From: Acanthaster planci
Lineage: Eukaryota > Echinodermata > Asteroidea > Valvatida > Acanthasteridae
Reading direction: 5' to 3'
DNA: 64,000 bases
NCBI RefSeq assembly: GCF_001949145.1
Contig: NW_019091403.1
Span: 1,325,297-1,389,296, forward strand
The translations under genes were made by a program, and so were the position numbers. Below are positions 1 to 10,440 of the stretch, one piece after another. The notes under the pieces were generated by a model that worked only from the letters and a program-made list of their open reading frames with translations, did no database searches and was not told where the DNA came from. Numbering within the stretch: the stretch's first letter is position 1; every line of letters starts with the position of its first letter.

Positions 1-3000
1 CAAAATAATTCAATTTGCGCGAAAATTTGACTCCTCTTTTTACGACTCAGAAATCGTGTTTGAAAGCAAAATAAACATATTTTAATCATGTGAGACATGT
101 GGATGGTTATTATGAACATGGAAATTCGTGAGAACTTGAAGGGGCATTCCTTGAAAGGTTTGTGATTATTACTGAGAATAGCATCCTGTGGTGATCTTGT
201 GATGGCTTTGCATGGTTTTTGAAACTTAGTAATGATGGCTGTTGATGCTGCCACTGGACAACCAGGCCACCTCCATTAGAGCCAACTCTTTATTTGGAAA
301 CCATTTACTTCATCTGGTTAACTATTCTTGCAGCAAATCAATCACTGCCAAGAAGATATTAAACACAAAGGTGAGAGAATAAATTAATAAATATGCACAT
401 GGTACAGGTGGGGTTTTTAACAAACTTTGAAGCCTACAAGAATTCTTGCTTTTAGGGGAATAAACAAATTTCTTTGGAAGTTACTTTCACTTATTGTGAA
501 GGCACCACTCAATAATGACCTTTGAGATTCGAAAGCATGAGTGGGGCTTGGGTGGGACTGATACCAGGGCTGCCAACACCCAGATATTGATTGTCGGCCT
601 CAAGCATTTTGGGGTACTCTCATGTTCCAATATGGGACTTCTTGAGCTAAAAAAAATTACAAGCTCAAAATGCAGCTTCTGTTTGGTTGCACAGCTCAGA
701 ATAATGATCTTTTGCTTAAACAAACTGACAAATGCGGCTAGAAATTGTCTTAGATTGCATCACAGATTTTCTAGAATCCAAAATATTTTCTCAGGGCTCT
801 TGGCCTGCCAAGACCCCCAGGCTATTATGGCTTCACGTTTGTATGCTCTGCTGCCAAATACATGTACATGTACGCACTCAGTCTTTGCTCAAAGTTGCAA
901 GCTCAGCTGATATGTACGTTAGTCTTGGTCCATGGTTCAAGACAATCTGCAGATGAATGTAAGCTCTGCCGACAGGAAAACAAGTATTTAAAAAATATTC
1001 ATTTTTCATCCTTTCTAAAAAAATTAGACACAAGCTGGTTGAAATGACTATTTCTAAGCCAAAATAGCTGCATGTTTGTTTTCTTGTAATTACATCGTTT
1101 AGAACAAAATTGAAAAAACTCGGATTCCAATTAAAAACTTCATTATTGATGACTATTTAACTAATTACAATTGTGACCAGCTCTACAAAAATGGGTAATA
1201 AGTCGCCAGATTCAGATAAGATTTTGACATGACTGGATTCTGTACGTCAAAAACTACAATTTGATACATGAATGACTCCTGTACTGCGTTGCATTCTGGA
1301 TATATAGATATTTGCATATCCACAATTTTAGATTCAATAAAAGCACTTTTTGAGAAAAAGCTCTTGAATTGTAGCGCTTGGAAACTATGCCATGTAGGAT
1401 TCCCTACTGAAAGATCAATTTTTTATCTTTATTCATCAAGTATCCATGTTTGTAGTCACAAATTCTGGAAATACAAATAGAAAGTAGTAAAACTAAAAGA
1501 AAAAACACAAAATCACACTTTTGAGGAAATGTTACCCTCTCCAAATAGAACAAGCCGTAACATACTTTGGCATTGCACGACTTATTACCCTTTTTTGCAG
1601 AGTGGGTCACAAGTAATTACATGGCCCATTTGACATGTATCTGGAGTAGCACCTACATGTACCTGAGCATTAGATAGTTGCTTCAGAGAGTCAGGTGCCA
1701 AAGGGAAACGTGTCAAGTTTCAAATTAAGGACCAGTGAGTGAAATAAATGAGCCATTGTCAGCGTGTAGAGCATACAGGTACATGTACTTATGTCACATG
1801 TTTGTTAGCTAGTATTTTAATAATACAAAAGAAGTGGAGCCCGGTTTGGACACAATCTGTGGAACAGCACTGACTTACAAATCATTTGCATGTAAACGTT
1901 TGTGTAAGAATTTAAATGGTTACACATTCCACAGACAGTTATAGAGCCTGAAAGTAAAAGGTCACCCAGGTTGTCCTATCACATTTGATAATTTTTGGGA
2001 AAATGATTTGTAACAGGAACTACCCCAAGAAACACCCATGTGGGAATTTTACTTTTGTCTTCTTTAAGTAATATTTTGTATCTTGTTCATAAACGTTATC
2101 ATTCCCTCTGTTAACATGAAGATGTGATTGTACAACGATGCAAAGATTGATCTACCTGCAGTCCATGGGTTCTAGATTCCATTGAGTTGACCTGACGTCA
2201 GTACACCTTAAAGGAACCAGGAAAAAGAAATATTTTTATAAATTTTACTAAAACCCAGTGCAATTGCATCTTTGGGTTTCAATTAACCTTACTTTAAATT
2301 TTTGTTTTGCATTTTTTACCCATATTCTGATGCTTTTTGGTTTTTATGCTAATGCACATTTGCACATTCATGTGCAGAACTACATGTATGATGCCATCCA
2401 AGGCACTGAATCTCAATGTTGCACCAATCTGTGCAGAGAAAATTTCTAGATTTATTCAACCCCTGCTACGGCAGATTTCATTTTCTTTGGCAAGTTATTG
2501 CTGTGTAAGTATATGGCAATAATGCAGCAAAAATCCTTTTCAAAGAAATGTTGCAAGATAGCAAATTTGGGGTTCACAATTTCAACATAAAAACATGCAA
2601 CGTGAACCATGTCTTCCTGGATTTACATCAAAGCAAAAGCGCCCTCACCTGTCCAGAAATGCTTGGTCAATTGTTAAAGTTTGAAAAAGTGCACTGTTCA
2701 ATTCATGTAACTCAAAAAAGATATAAAATAGTCTTCATACATGGAAGAAGAGTACAGAAATTCACAAAAAGTGATTCTAAGAAAAATTCATCTCCTGGAT
2801 CCTTTAAATTAAACATCCAAATTTTTGGTAAATGCAGATTATTATTATTTATATTATCTGGTGAAGACTAACATAAAGTATACTTCAGTGACTTTTTATC
2901 TGCATTACAGACCACTAAAGTCAAGTACAGTTTTCAGAAGTGATAGGTCAGTTTTTGGCAGGATATTTCTGTTTAAGGTTGGGTAATTTTCCAGTTTTTT

Positions 3001-3200
3001 TACAATGGGCTTTTTCCAAGTTGAGTTTTTCAGAAGAACATAATGAGAAATGTTACAAATTATAAAACATTTTATATCCAAGAGTTCCAAAAGTGCACCA
3101 TCAAGGGTTTTGTTTCAGGCTCTTTTGGATTAGCTGGTTTATACTGGTTCTTGAGCCACCAAATGAGGGCTCACTTCACATAGCACAGCTAATGAGACTG
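1..3200. other. Gene-free AT-rich stretch
   Basis: No open frame here looks like protein: the longest, about 130 codons near 515-910, has no domain-like pattern, overlaps other open frames and has no convincing splice flanks. The stretch carries several TACATGTA palindromes, two overlapping near 851-864 and others near 1655, 1780 and 2380. A perfect TGACGTCA (CRE-type) palindrome lies near 2195. I see no RNA gene and no clear transposon end. Confidence 0.6.
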
Positions 3201-4480
3201 GGTTTAGTGAAACCAGAGTGATTTAACCACTTGCTGCCGGGAGACCTGTTTTTGAGCATATAGGCTTTATACTCGAAGCCGGGAGCCCAAAACTGAGACA
3301 AAAGAGCTGGGCCTTGTAACAAAAGACTGTGCTCGGCACAAAAGACTGAGCGGCTGGCCATTACCGACATTTTTTCACTCTCAATAGTGGAGATAATCCA
3401 GCCTTGTTTTGAAACAGTACACCACGATTTTGGACATTTAGTGCGAGCGGATTACCACCAGGGACAAAACCGCTCCACAATCTAATCCCGCACCTATTCT
3501 GGCCCCTATTGAAAAGAGGTCAGCAGCACACTGTGCCAGGTTCGTGAACAAAAAAACAGTTATATAAACCGCACAATATGGGCTCTTTTTACAAGGCTGC
3601 AGTCTTGGCTGAAACACTCGGGCATCAATAGATTTTATCTGTCAGGCTACAGTGGCCACCAGACAGTAATTCATGTGGGTGTAAACGTCCATTAATTGAA
3701 ATGATGAATTTTTGAAGATTTTTGAAAACTGAAAATCTTGAAATTCCCCTGTACACTGTATGTGTGCACTGCATTTTTCAAACCACCCAATAACATGTGG
3801 TTAAGCTATGGAATGTTTTCACACTGCAGTGGTAAACAAAATGTTACAACTACATGACAGCACAGAAATGTGACTTAGAGTTGTTAATCACGAACCTTGA
3901 TTATCTAGAAATACATTGCATATTAGTGTCACCTAAAGTAAATAATCTTTATTTTGTAGCCTGAGTTGTAAGGTTATTCTTCAATTTGTCCAAGACGGAG
4001 GTTGATGGCAAGAAAAAAAGTCAAACTTATTTTAACATCATCATCATAAACTAATTTCATTTTGTCAAAAAATCAGGAATAAAAACACTGGTTAATAAAG
4101 GAGCTATAAAAAAGGAAATTTCTTGGCGTTCTAATTTGAGTGGTGCTCAACGCTTCTGCACCACTTGTGTTCAGTTTCACAAACTGCACTGTCAGTCAGT
4201 TCAACATAACAAGATGTGTTGTTTATGAAGAAATGAAATTCCTACCTGCAATAACACCACCAGTCAGAGTTGTCACAGCCTATTCAACTGTCAGGTGGCC
4301 CATCTCACTGATTGTACTGTAGGTTACCACAAAGATCATGGAAGGAAAAAGCAAATAATTTTGATACATGTATTTTGAAATAGATCAGTTTCAGTGTTCA
4401 GGATCGTAAAGAGGATATGGAATACAAGATCAGTTTATTTTAAAGGGGGCATTTAGCACAAATGTACGACACGTATACTA

Positions 4481-5453
4481 TACAGGTTGTCTCAAAAAAG
4501 GAAAGCAAGATGAATTTGTTTGATTCCATTATTTTGGTAAAATGGAAACCATAATCAGTTTCATTATGACGTTCTCTTTTGTATGACACCAAGAAATCCA
4601 GATTTTCATCACAGATGACTGAGCATGCAGTGGTTTGGTGGATCAAGTCAGAAATGGCGTAGCACCAAATAGCTGTTTTGATGTTGAATTCATAGATGAG
4701 GGTGCCATTTAACAGGATCTCAATTATCGCATTTATTTGTAAGCCTTGTTCTTGCTGTTTTTGAAATATTTTGTTTTGATGTTTTGTTAGTTCCTGTGCT
4801 AACTTCTCACTGTCCATTTTTTGTTTTAAATTATATATGTGAGTTATATATTTTTGTATTTTATTTTTAGTGCTGTGTACTATCAGACTTTTTAATTATT
4901 TGGCGAGTAATTCATAACTAATATTAATGAATATTTAATGATTGTAATTTCTGGGCACGTGTGGAAAACAGTGCTTGGACACTGATAGGTCTCCCCAGGG
5001 TAAAGAAAAAATGAACTAAATAAAAAAATAAATTCGTACTGTCCAGAGATGGCTTCTTTGTTTAATATAATTACACAATGTTTGCTAGAATCTCCAAAAT
5101 GCATGATACCCATTTAAAAGTGCCGAGAACAAGGGCTGAAGTTTGCGATGAAAGAAATGTGGGGCATGTTGAAGGATACTGGGGTTAGGTTGTGGCAAGA
5201 ATAAAGCCACTTCCTGTGGTTGTCTTGAAATGAATTAATGATATTGGTAGTGTAATTACATGTAATTCTTTACGCTGAACAAACCTACGATGCATCTGGT
5301 GCAAAGCACTTTTTGACACGGTCCATTACACCACTTTGTGCTCAGTCAGGTGTAATGGAAAGTTCAATGAATTATGTTTTCCATTTACAAAAATAATTTA
5401 TCACATTCAAGAAACAGATTAATCTCAGTTTCCTTTTTTTAAGACACCTTGTA
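4481..5453. mobile_element. Mariner/Tc1-like DNA transposon remnant with TIRs
   Basis: The left end reads TACAGGTTGTCTCAAAAAAG from 4481. The reverse complement of the right end, from 5453, reads TACAAGGTGTCTTAAAAAAA, and both continue into GGAAA. A TA dinucleotide flanks each end (4479-4480 and 5454-5455), as expected of a TA target duplication. Ends of the form ACAGGGTGTCnCAAAAA are typical of mariner/Tc1-superfamily elements; this is family knowledge, not a search result. The roughly 970 bp between the ends encodes no intact transposase. A minus-strand open frame (4440-4817) runs out through the left end and contains no recognisable DDE/DDD motif; its first 35 or so residues are Gln/Lys-rich and helical. 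The element is either non-autonomous or badly decayed, and it contains the 214-bp repeat described separately. Confidence 0.6.
5119..5332 (+). repeat. 214-bp dispersed repeat, copy 1
   Basis: This segment matches 7401-7614 over exactly 214 bp with only scattered substitutions, roughly 90% identity by eye. It lies inside the mariner-like element. Its interior has a 14-bp palindrome, AATTACATGTAATT. Its right edge, TCCATTACACC, is repeated inverted about 20 bp further on (AGGTGTAATGGA, about 5350-5361), outside the duplicated part, so a short hairpin sits at this boundary. No coding potential is seen. Confidence 0.8.
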
Positions 5454-5639
5454 TAGAATTCATTTGAGGCCTTTTTAAAAAACACTCACTAGTGTTTTGG
5501 GCACTAGAATTTTGGCAAAATTTGTTAGACCACTTCTAACAAATTGGTACCCATCGGGGGAACCATGCAACCAGTACAGTGCAATTAAAATGTTACAGCT
5601 CCTTATGTGAAAGCTATTTCAATGCATCAAACCACCATC

Positions 5640-6060
5640 CCATCAACCCCTCCAGGCCAGGAGGCGCCTAGACACGCCGTAAAAATTGAGATCCTCAGCC
5701 CCCTTTTCAGCTATTATTCTCGCCGTAATTGGTCTTTGCACGTAGCCCAGAAATGAAAAGACCGAATTTGCATCATAATCACCAACTTCAAAATAGTCCC
5801 CACTTTGAAAAGAAGCAACGGGAATGTGGAACGGTGAGTAGAGCCACATGCCACCGAACAATCAGCCTTTTCACCGTGTAATTCCAAGCGTGCAGAGCAC
5901 ACAGGGCCACAAACCGAGAATTTGCAGTTTGGCAGGAGGCCTTCATGGCCAAGCAAGGCTGGAATTCTGGGAGTCGGCTTTTGGCAAGGGGGTAAGGTTT
6001 CCTATTACAAACTACAACTATGGCTTCTTGATTCAGCTGTTCTGGCAACATCCATTTCAT
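5640..6060. other. GC-richer, stop-poor block of unknown nature
   Basis: This block is richer in G+C than its surroundings and is open in several overlapping frames on both strands (minus 5643-6060, plus 5848-6087). The translations are Cys/His-rich and mutually overlapping and contain no family signature I can name. The multi-frame openness argues for composition rather than a gene. It could be old repeat sequence or a regulatory element. Confidence 0.3.
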
Positions 6061-6289
6061 TTGTCATTTTATAAGTTACAATTCTAGGTTACATGTATTT
6101 TAGTGATCCATGTCGGGACTTATTTATTTACCTTGATGGATAGGATGAAGATTGCCTGTTCATAACTTGCCATCCTTGATGACACCAGATGGTAGTGTTG
6201 ACATCATGCTACCTTGGATAGCGGTCTAATACAGAATGATCCATCTTCTGTTGGCCCTCCTGTTTGACAATAAACAAAATACTATTATT

Positions 6290-6535
6290 AATCATTTCTT
6301 AGATTCCTCAAAAGCACCTTAAGTACTGTAGCTCTCCAGCCTGCGGAAGCCTGTAGAGAGGAGACAATGACAAGCAGTTAGAGGTGGGAGGAAAACCCAG
6401 CGGAATATTCTGGGCAAATCATCACGAAATCAGGTAGGGACTGAAAACCTGATTCACATGTGGATCGAGCTGGGATCCGAACTCGGGACCGCAGAGGTGG
6501 AAGGCGAGGAAAGAACCACTATGCCACCTTGTCTC
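6290..6535 (-). mobile_element. tRNA-derived SINE
   Basis: Read on the minus strand, the element starts near 6535 with GGTGGCATAGTGGTT, whose TGGCATAGTGG (6516-6526) fits the RNA polymerase III A box. About 26 bp further is GTCCCGAGTTCGGATCCC (within 6472-6490), which matches a B box. A to B spacing is that of a tRNA. The roughly 170-bp body that follows contains GGGTTTTCCTCCCACCTCTA, which resembles the body of deuterostome tRNA-SINEs as I remember them, and the element fades into an AT-rich tail near 6290. The 66-codon open frame crossing it on the plus strand is a shadow. The family name is not assigned. Confidence 0.65.
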
Positions 6536-7131
6536 CCCAGTTGTCTTATGCAAGGTTGGATTGTAAACTTAGAAACCAACACTTTCTTAGTACACCGAGG
6601 ACTGGCGAGGAAATATCCCTTTAGGACGAAGGCATTGATTGTGGTTGTAAGAACTTAAGTCTCAACATTTCAGACAGAGAAACCCTTGTAACTTCTCTTC
6701 AGTTGCACAAAATACATGTACACTCCTCAACGGTAATGGTCTGGATAGACATGCTAGTCTTCATTATCCAAAAGCAGGGAGATCGTGACCAATTGGAAAT
6801 AATTATCTGCCACCTTGCCTGTGATTTACAACCACGGACTACATGTATAAAACAAACATTGGTCTTCACCAAAATGCAATTTGGAACGTAGGTATGGATC
6901 TGGACGCGGACAGGGGTGGTTTGTTTACAATAGGGGCCTAATACTTCTAAAGCTTGGATGACCCCCTAAAAAGCATAAGCCCTGTAGGGGTCGTATTTTG
7001 GTGTAAGGTAGAGATTAAATGGCTTTAACTAATGGTAATAATTCCAATTTCTGGATCTGCCCTTGAAATGTTACCATTCCTAATTTGTCTTTTGTCCCCA
7101 TTGAACAAATGCCAACTTATGGCCTTTCAAT

Positions 7132-7400
7132 ACATAGATCTGCATTATCCTGCAGCTTATCGCAATCTACACGTTGCTTCTGAAAATCAGCCAATTGGGT
7201 ATTTCAAAAACACATGGTCATTTGCGAACAAAGCACATGCTGCACCAACAGGACAGACATAGCAAGTGCTTCTGAATATCCTCAGACGTATTTCATTTTG
7301 GGCATACTCTGTTGGAATACTAGACGGGCTAAACGGAAATTTAAAATGCTTCTGCTACAAAGCAAAACAGGTTTTGTAAAACTTTGAACAGTAGCTTACC
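7132..7400 (+). repeat. Local direct duplication, left unit
   Basis: Two segments of this unit recur in the same order on the far side of the 214-bp repeat. ACATAGATCTGCATTATCCT (7132-7151) recurs at 7622-7641, and the stretch 7327-7400 recurs at about 7648-7722. The right-hand unit lacks about 170 bp between the two segments. The 214-bp repeat starts exactly where the left unit ends. The arrangement suggests a tandem duplication or a rearrangement around insertion of the 214-bp element, followed by deletion. Confidence 0.7.
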
Positions 7401-7614
7401 AGTGCTGAGAATAAGGGCTAAAGTTTGCAATGAAAGAAATGTGGGGCATGTTGAAGGACACTGGGGTTAGGATGGGGCAAGAATAAAGCCCCTTCCTGTG
7501 GTTGTCTTGAAATGAATTAATGATATTGGTAGTGTAATTACATGTAATTCTTTATGCTGAACAAACCTGTGATGCATCTGGTGCAAAGCAATTTTTGACC
7601 TGGTCCATTACACC
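7401..7614 (+). repeat. 214-bp dispersed repeat, copy 2
   Basis: This is the second copy of the 5119-5332 sequence, the same length and similar enough for a recent common origin. Unlike copy 1 it is not flanked by recognisable mariner-type TIRs. It begins exactly at the end of the left local-duplication unit, at a CTTACC|AGTGC junction, and ends seven bases before the right unit. No target-site duplication is evident. Confidence 0.8.
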
Positions 7615-7621
7615 TTTAAAC

Positions 7622-7722
7622 ACATAGATCTGCATTATCCTATTAATGGCCTAAACGGAAATTTAAAACGTTTCTGCTACAAAGCAAAACAGGTTTTGTA
7701 AAAATTTGAACAGTGGCTTACC
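7622..7722 (+). repeat. Local direct duplication, right (shortened) unit
   Basis: This repeats 7132-7151 and 7327-7400 with a few substitutions, joined by only six unrelated bases. It is therefore an internally deleted copy of the left unit. Confidence 0.7.
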
Positions 7723-8475
7723 ATCAAGAAATCTCTGAAGAATTCATCCTGACATTTGACCTTCCCCTCCGGATCAAGACGAGATTGCAGTAGACTTTTT
7801 GCATGTCAGCAACTCCACAACTCCCTTAACAACCTCCTTGATGTGACCAAACATAAATACCATCTACATGTACTTCATCTTGATGGTTGCTCTTATGCCT
7901 GTGATAAAAGAGGGAAGCAAACATATCATGACCAAAAATATGAAATGACAGCTTGAGTTCCTCGTCTGGATACCACGCAATTTATAACAACTTTCACTCC
8001 AAGGCTTGTTTTTTTCATTGATGACAATTTATGTAAGCTAGAGAAAAACCTAAGAATAAGTACTATCTGTGGAAGAAGCGTAAGGCCATGTCTGTAACTT
8101 CTGTAGATCACGGTGGGTAAATACAGGACTGTACTAATTCTACAAACATCCCAAGTATCAGGTCTTGAATGGCTAGTTTTTTTAAAATATTTTATCCATT
8201 CATACATGTGTCAAAAATTTTTATGGTGTGCTTTCTACAATTTGCACTAACTACCACATAAAATGAATCCACCAGTCTACAACTCAATGTAGTCACAGCT
8301 AGTGAAAATTGCTCTGCACGGGAAAACAGTTGTGGATATGTGCGTGTGCACACAGACACCACATGCTCATTGTGAATGGTCCATTAGCTCAGCTAGCGCA
8401 TTGTGATGTCATCTCCAGGTACATTAGCATCCAGTTTGAATCACAACATGAAAGAGATGGTAACTTCCAGCTCTG

Positions 8476-8750
8476 CCAACAAGAGCATTTTCGATTTCAA
8501 TGGGAAATTTATCTTTTCTTCCACTAATTATGTGAGTAAATCTTACCACCATCATTGGAATATCCGATTTCCACTGAATCCCGAGGTGAGTGCATAAGCT
8601 GCAGAACTCCAAGTCACTTCTCCATGTGATTTGGAGCCCAATGGCTTCTTATGGATTCATAATGTAGTGGGTTTTGAATGCAGAGGAGTTATGTCAGATC
8701 GGGGCACATTTACATGTAAAAATTCCACTTTCTCAATCAAGTCTTCCCCT
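8476..8750 (+). repeat. Diverged repeat family, copy A
   Basis: The core, about 8585-8750, shares a series of blocks with the reverse complements of 9518-9840 and 10279-10440. The blocks occur in order: GCAGAACTCC, CCATGTGA, TTGAATGCAG, AGTTATGTC, an ATCGGGG-like block, then a run ending in CTTTCTCAATCAAGTC. A separate 61-bp module at 8476-8536, starting CCAACAAGAGCATTT and ending ATTATGTGAG, lies upstream of the core here but inside it in copy B. Open frames across the region are not conserved between copies, so this is repeat sequence, not a gene. Confidence 0.6.
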
Positions 8751-9517
8751 AACAAACCATCAAAACTGGTGCATATCTTTTTAAAATCCTCTGACCTATG
8801 TGACTGTCTATTTCGTGAAAAAAATTTGAGCTTTAACTCAACACCTTCTCATTTTCCTAACGGAAAAAAAAAAATGACCCAAACAGATCGCACACGCAGC
8901 GTGCATCACGCAGTGCACATTTGTCGGGTCAATGGCCGACCTCTATTGGCTCTACCATTTTGGGAAGCAGGGGGAATGGAATCTTGTTCTCCCTGTGTGT
9001 GTCTTGGCAGGTGTGCTGCATGCTGCACTGTAAAGCTGTGAAAGGAAGGGATCCACACTTTGATACAGGTATGTGGTTTCATACATGAAATCAGACTTAA
9101 AACCTGTTTGTTTACAGTAGTACAGGATGATTGCACAATGAAAACAAGATTTTATCCCTGCTTCCAAAAAACGGTTAAACTGATGTTCAATGGTTGGCCG
9201 AAACCTCATGCCCATAGGTATGATTTTACCACACCATATTGGTTCATGGAGATCAATGGTTGGTTCCCACTATGCCTTGTGTAATCTTCGCAAATGTGCA
9301 TGCAGCCCATGGAGTCAAGGTTGTGATCTCCCATCAACCCAACACACACGCACTGTGTGATGCAAGCGGAATGGGCGATGTGCTTGGGTCATTTGTGTCT
9401 AGAAAATGAGTGTTGAGTAAAAGCTCTGATTTTTTTCAAAGAAACAGTCAGTCGCATGGTCTTTCGACCATAGGTCTGAATGATTTACGGGAAATGCATA
9501 AATTCAGTTGGCTCTTT

Positions 9518-9840
9518 GGGGAAGATTCCATTAAGAAAGCGGAATTTTTTAAATGTAATAATACCCCAATTTGATGTAACTTTCAAAACCCACAGTATTA
9601 CCAAACTATAAAAAGCCCTTGGGCTCACATAATTATGGGAAGAAAAGAGAACTTTCCTGTTTAAATTGGAAATGCTCTTGTTGGTCCCGATCTGTGTCCT
9701 CTCTCTTTGATTTGATAACTGGGCTGCATTCAAAAACCTGTCATTACCATAGCGTTACTAACCCATAAAAAGTTGTTGAACTCCAACATGTCCACGTCAC
9801 ATGGAAAGATGACTTAGAGTTCTGCAAGCTGAAGTAGGTA
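9518..9840 (-). repeat. Diverged repeat family, copy B (with inserted module)
   Basis: Read on the minus strand this carries the same ordered blocks as copy A, but the 61-bp module (9623-9684 here) is embedded between the first and last blocks. A second GGGTTTTGAA-type block follows the module. The order of modules therefore differs between copies, as if built by nested insertion or recombination. No reading frame survives. Confidence 0.55.
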
Positions 9841-10278
9841 CATATATTAGACAGTTTCAGGACCATTTTGGAGGTGAATTCTGAGGATTTTGATTTGGGT
9901 ATAGACAACGCAGGGGCCATTTTGAGTGAAATTATTGAATAGAAGCAAAAGCCTATGAATGGTACATGGACTCTCTAGTCCTAGGCCTAGGCTATCGCCC
10001 GACCATTTCCAAATGTGCAAGAAGGCTTTTTGTAAAAATTGTACTAATGGTAGTGTTCAAATTACTCAGACCACGAGGGTCCCGAGTTAAGCAGAGGCAG
10101 TTGGGACCAGCCTACTTGCACAACTCAAGGTGTTTACGTCTATTTCTTCAGGAGAATGAGGTCATGGGGTGGTGAGTAAAACTTCACTAAAAGAAGTCAC
10201 ATGGTCTTAAAACCACAGGTCAGAAAATGTAACAAAATATGATGTTAATTGTTATGCATTAGTTTTGACGGCCCTTGT

Positions 10279-10440
10279 GGAAAAGACTGAGAAAGAGGGG
10301 TTTTTAATGTTAATGTAGGTCTACCCCGATTTGACATAACTGACCTGGGCTGCATTCGAAAAAGTACAGCGCCGATACGAGAACATAAAGGAAAAGAAGT
10401 CGCATGCAAGTCACTTGGAGTTCTTGTGCAAGTAAGTTGG
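10279..10440 (-). repeat. Diverged repeat family, copy C (simple core)
   Basis: Read on the minus strand this copy has only the core blocks: GAACTCCAAGTGACTT, TCGAATGCAGCCCAG, AGTTATGTCAAATCGGGG and CTTTCTCAGTC. It lacks the 61-bp module. It is the most compact copy and so defines the core length of about 150-160 bp. Confidence 0.55.

Noticed and set aside
515-910. 131-codon plus-strand ORF
   Set aside because: Overlapped by other open frames, no domain pattern, no splice or start support; chance length is plausible.
3223-3300. TTAACCACTTGCTGCCGGG resembling a piggyBac-type MITE end at a TTAA target
   Set aside because: No matching inverted end followed by TTAA was found within the next few kilobases, so only one weak end supports it.
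4440-4817. Minus-strand 125-codon ORF with a Gln/Lys-rich start, at first sight like a retroelement Gag
   Set aside because: It runs through the mariner-type left TIR, has no LTR, primer-binding site or downstream pol, and no nucleic-acid-binding motif.
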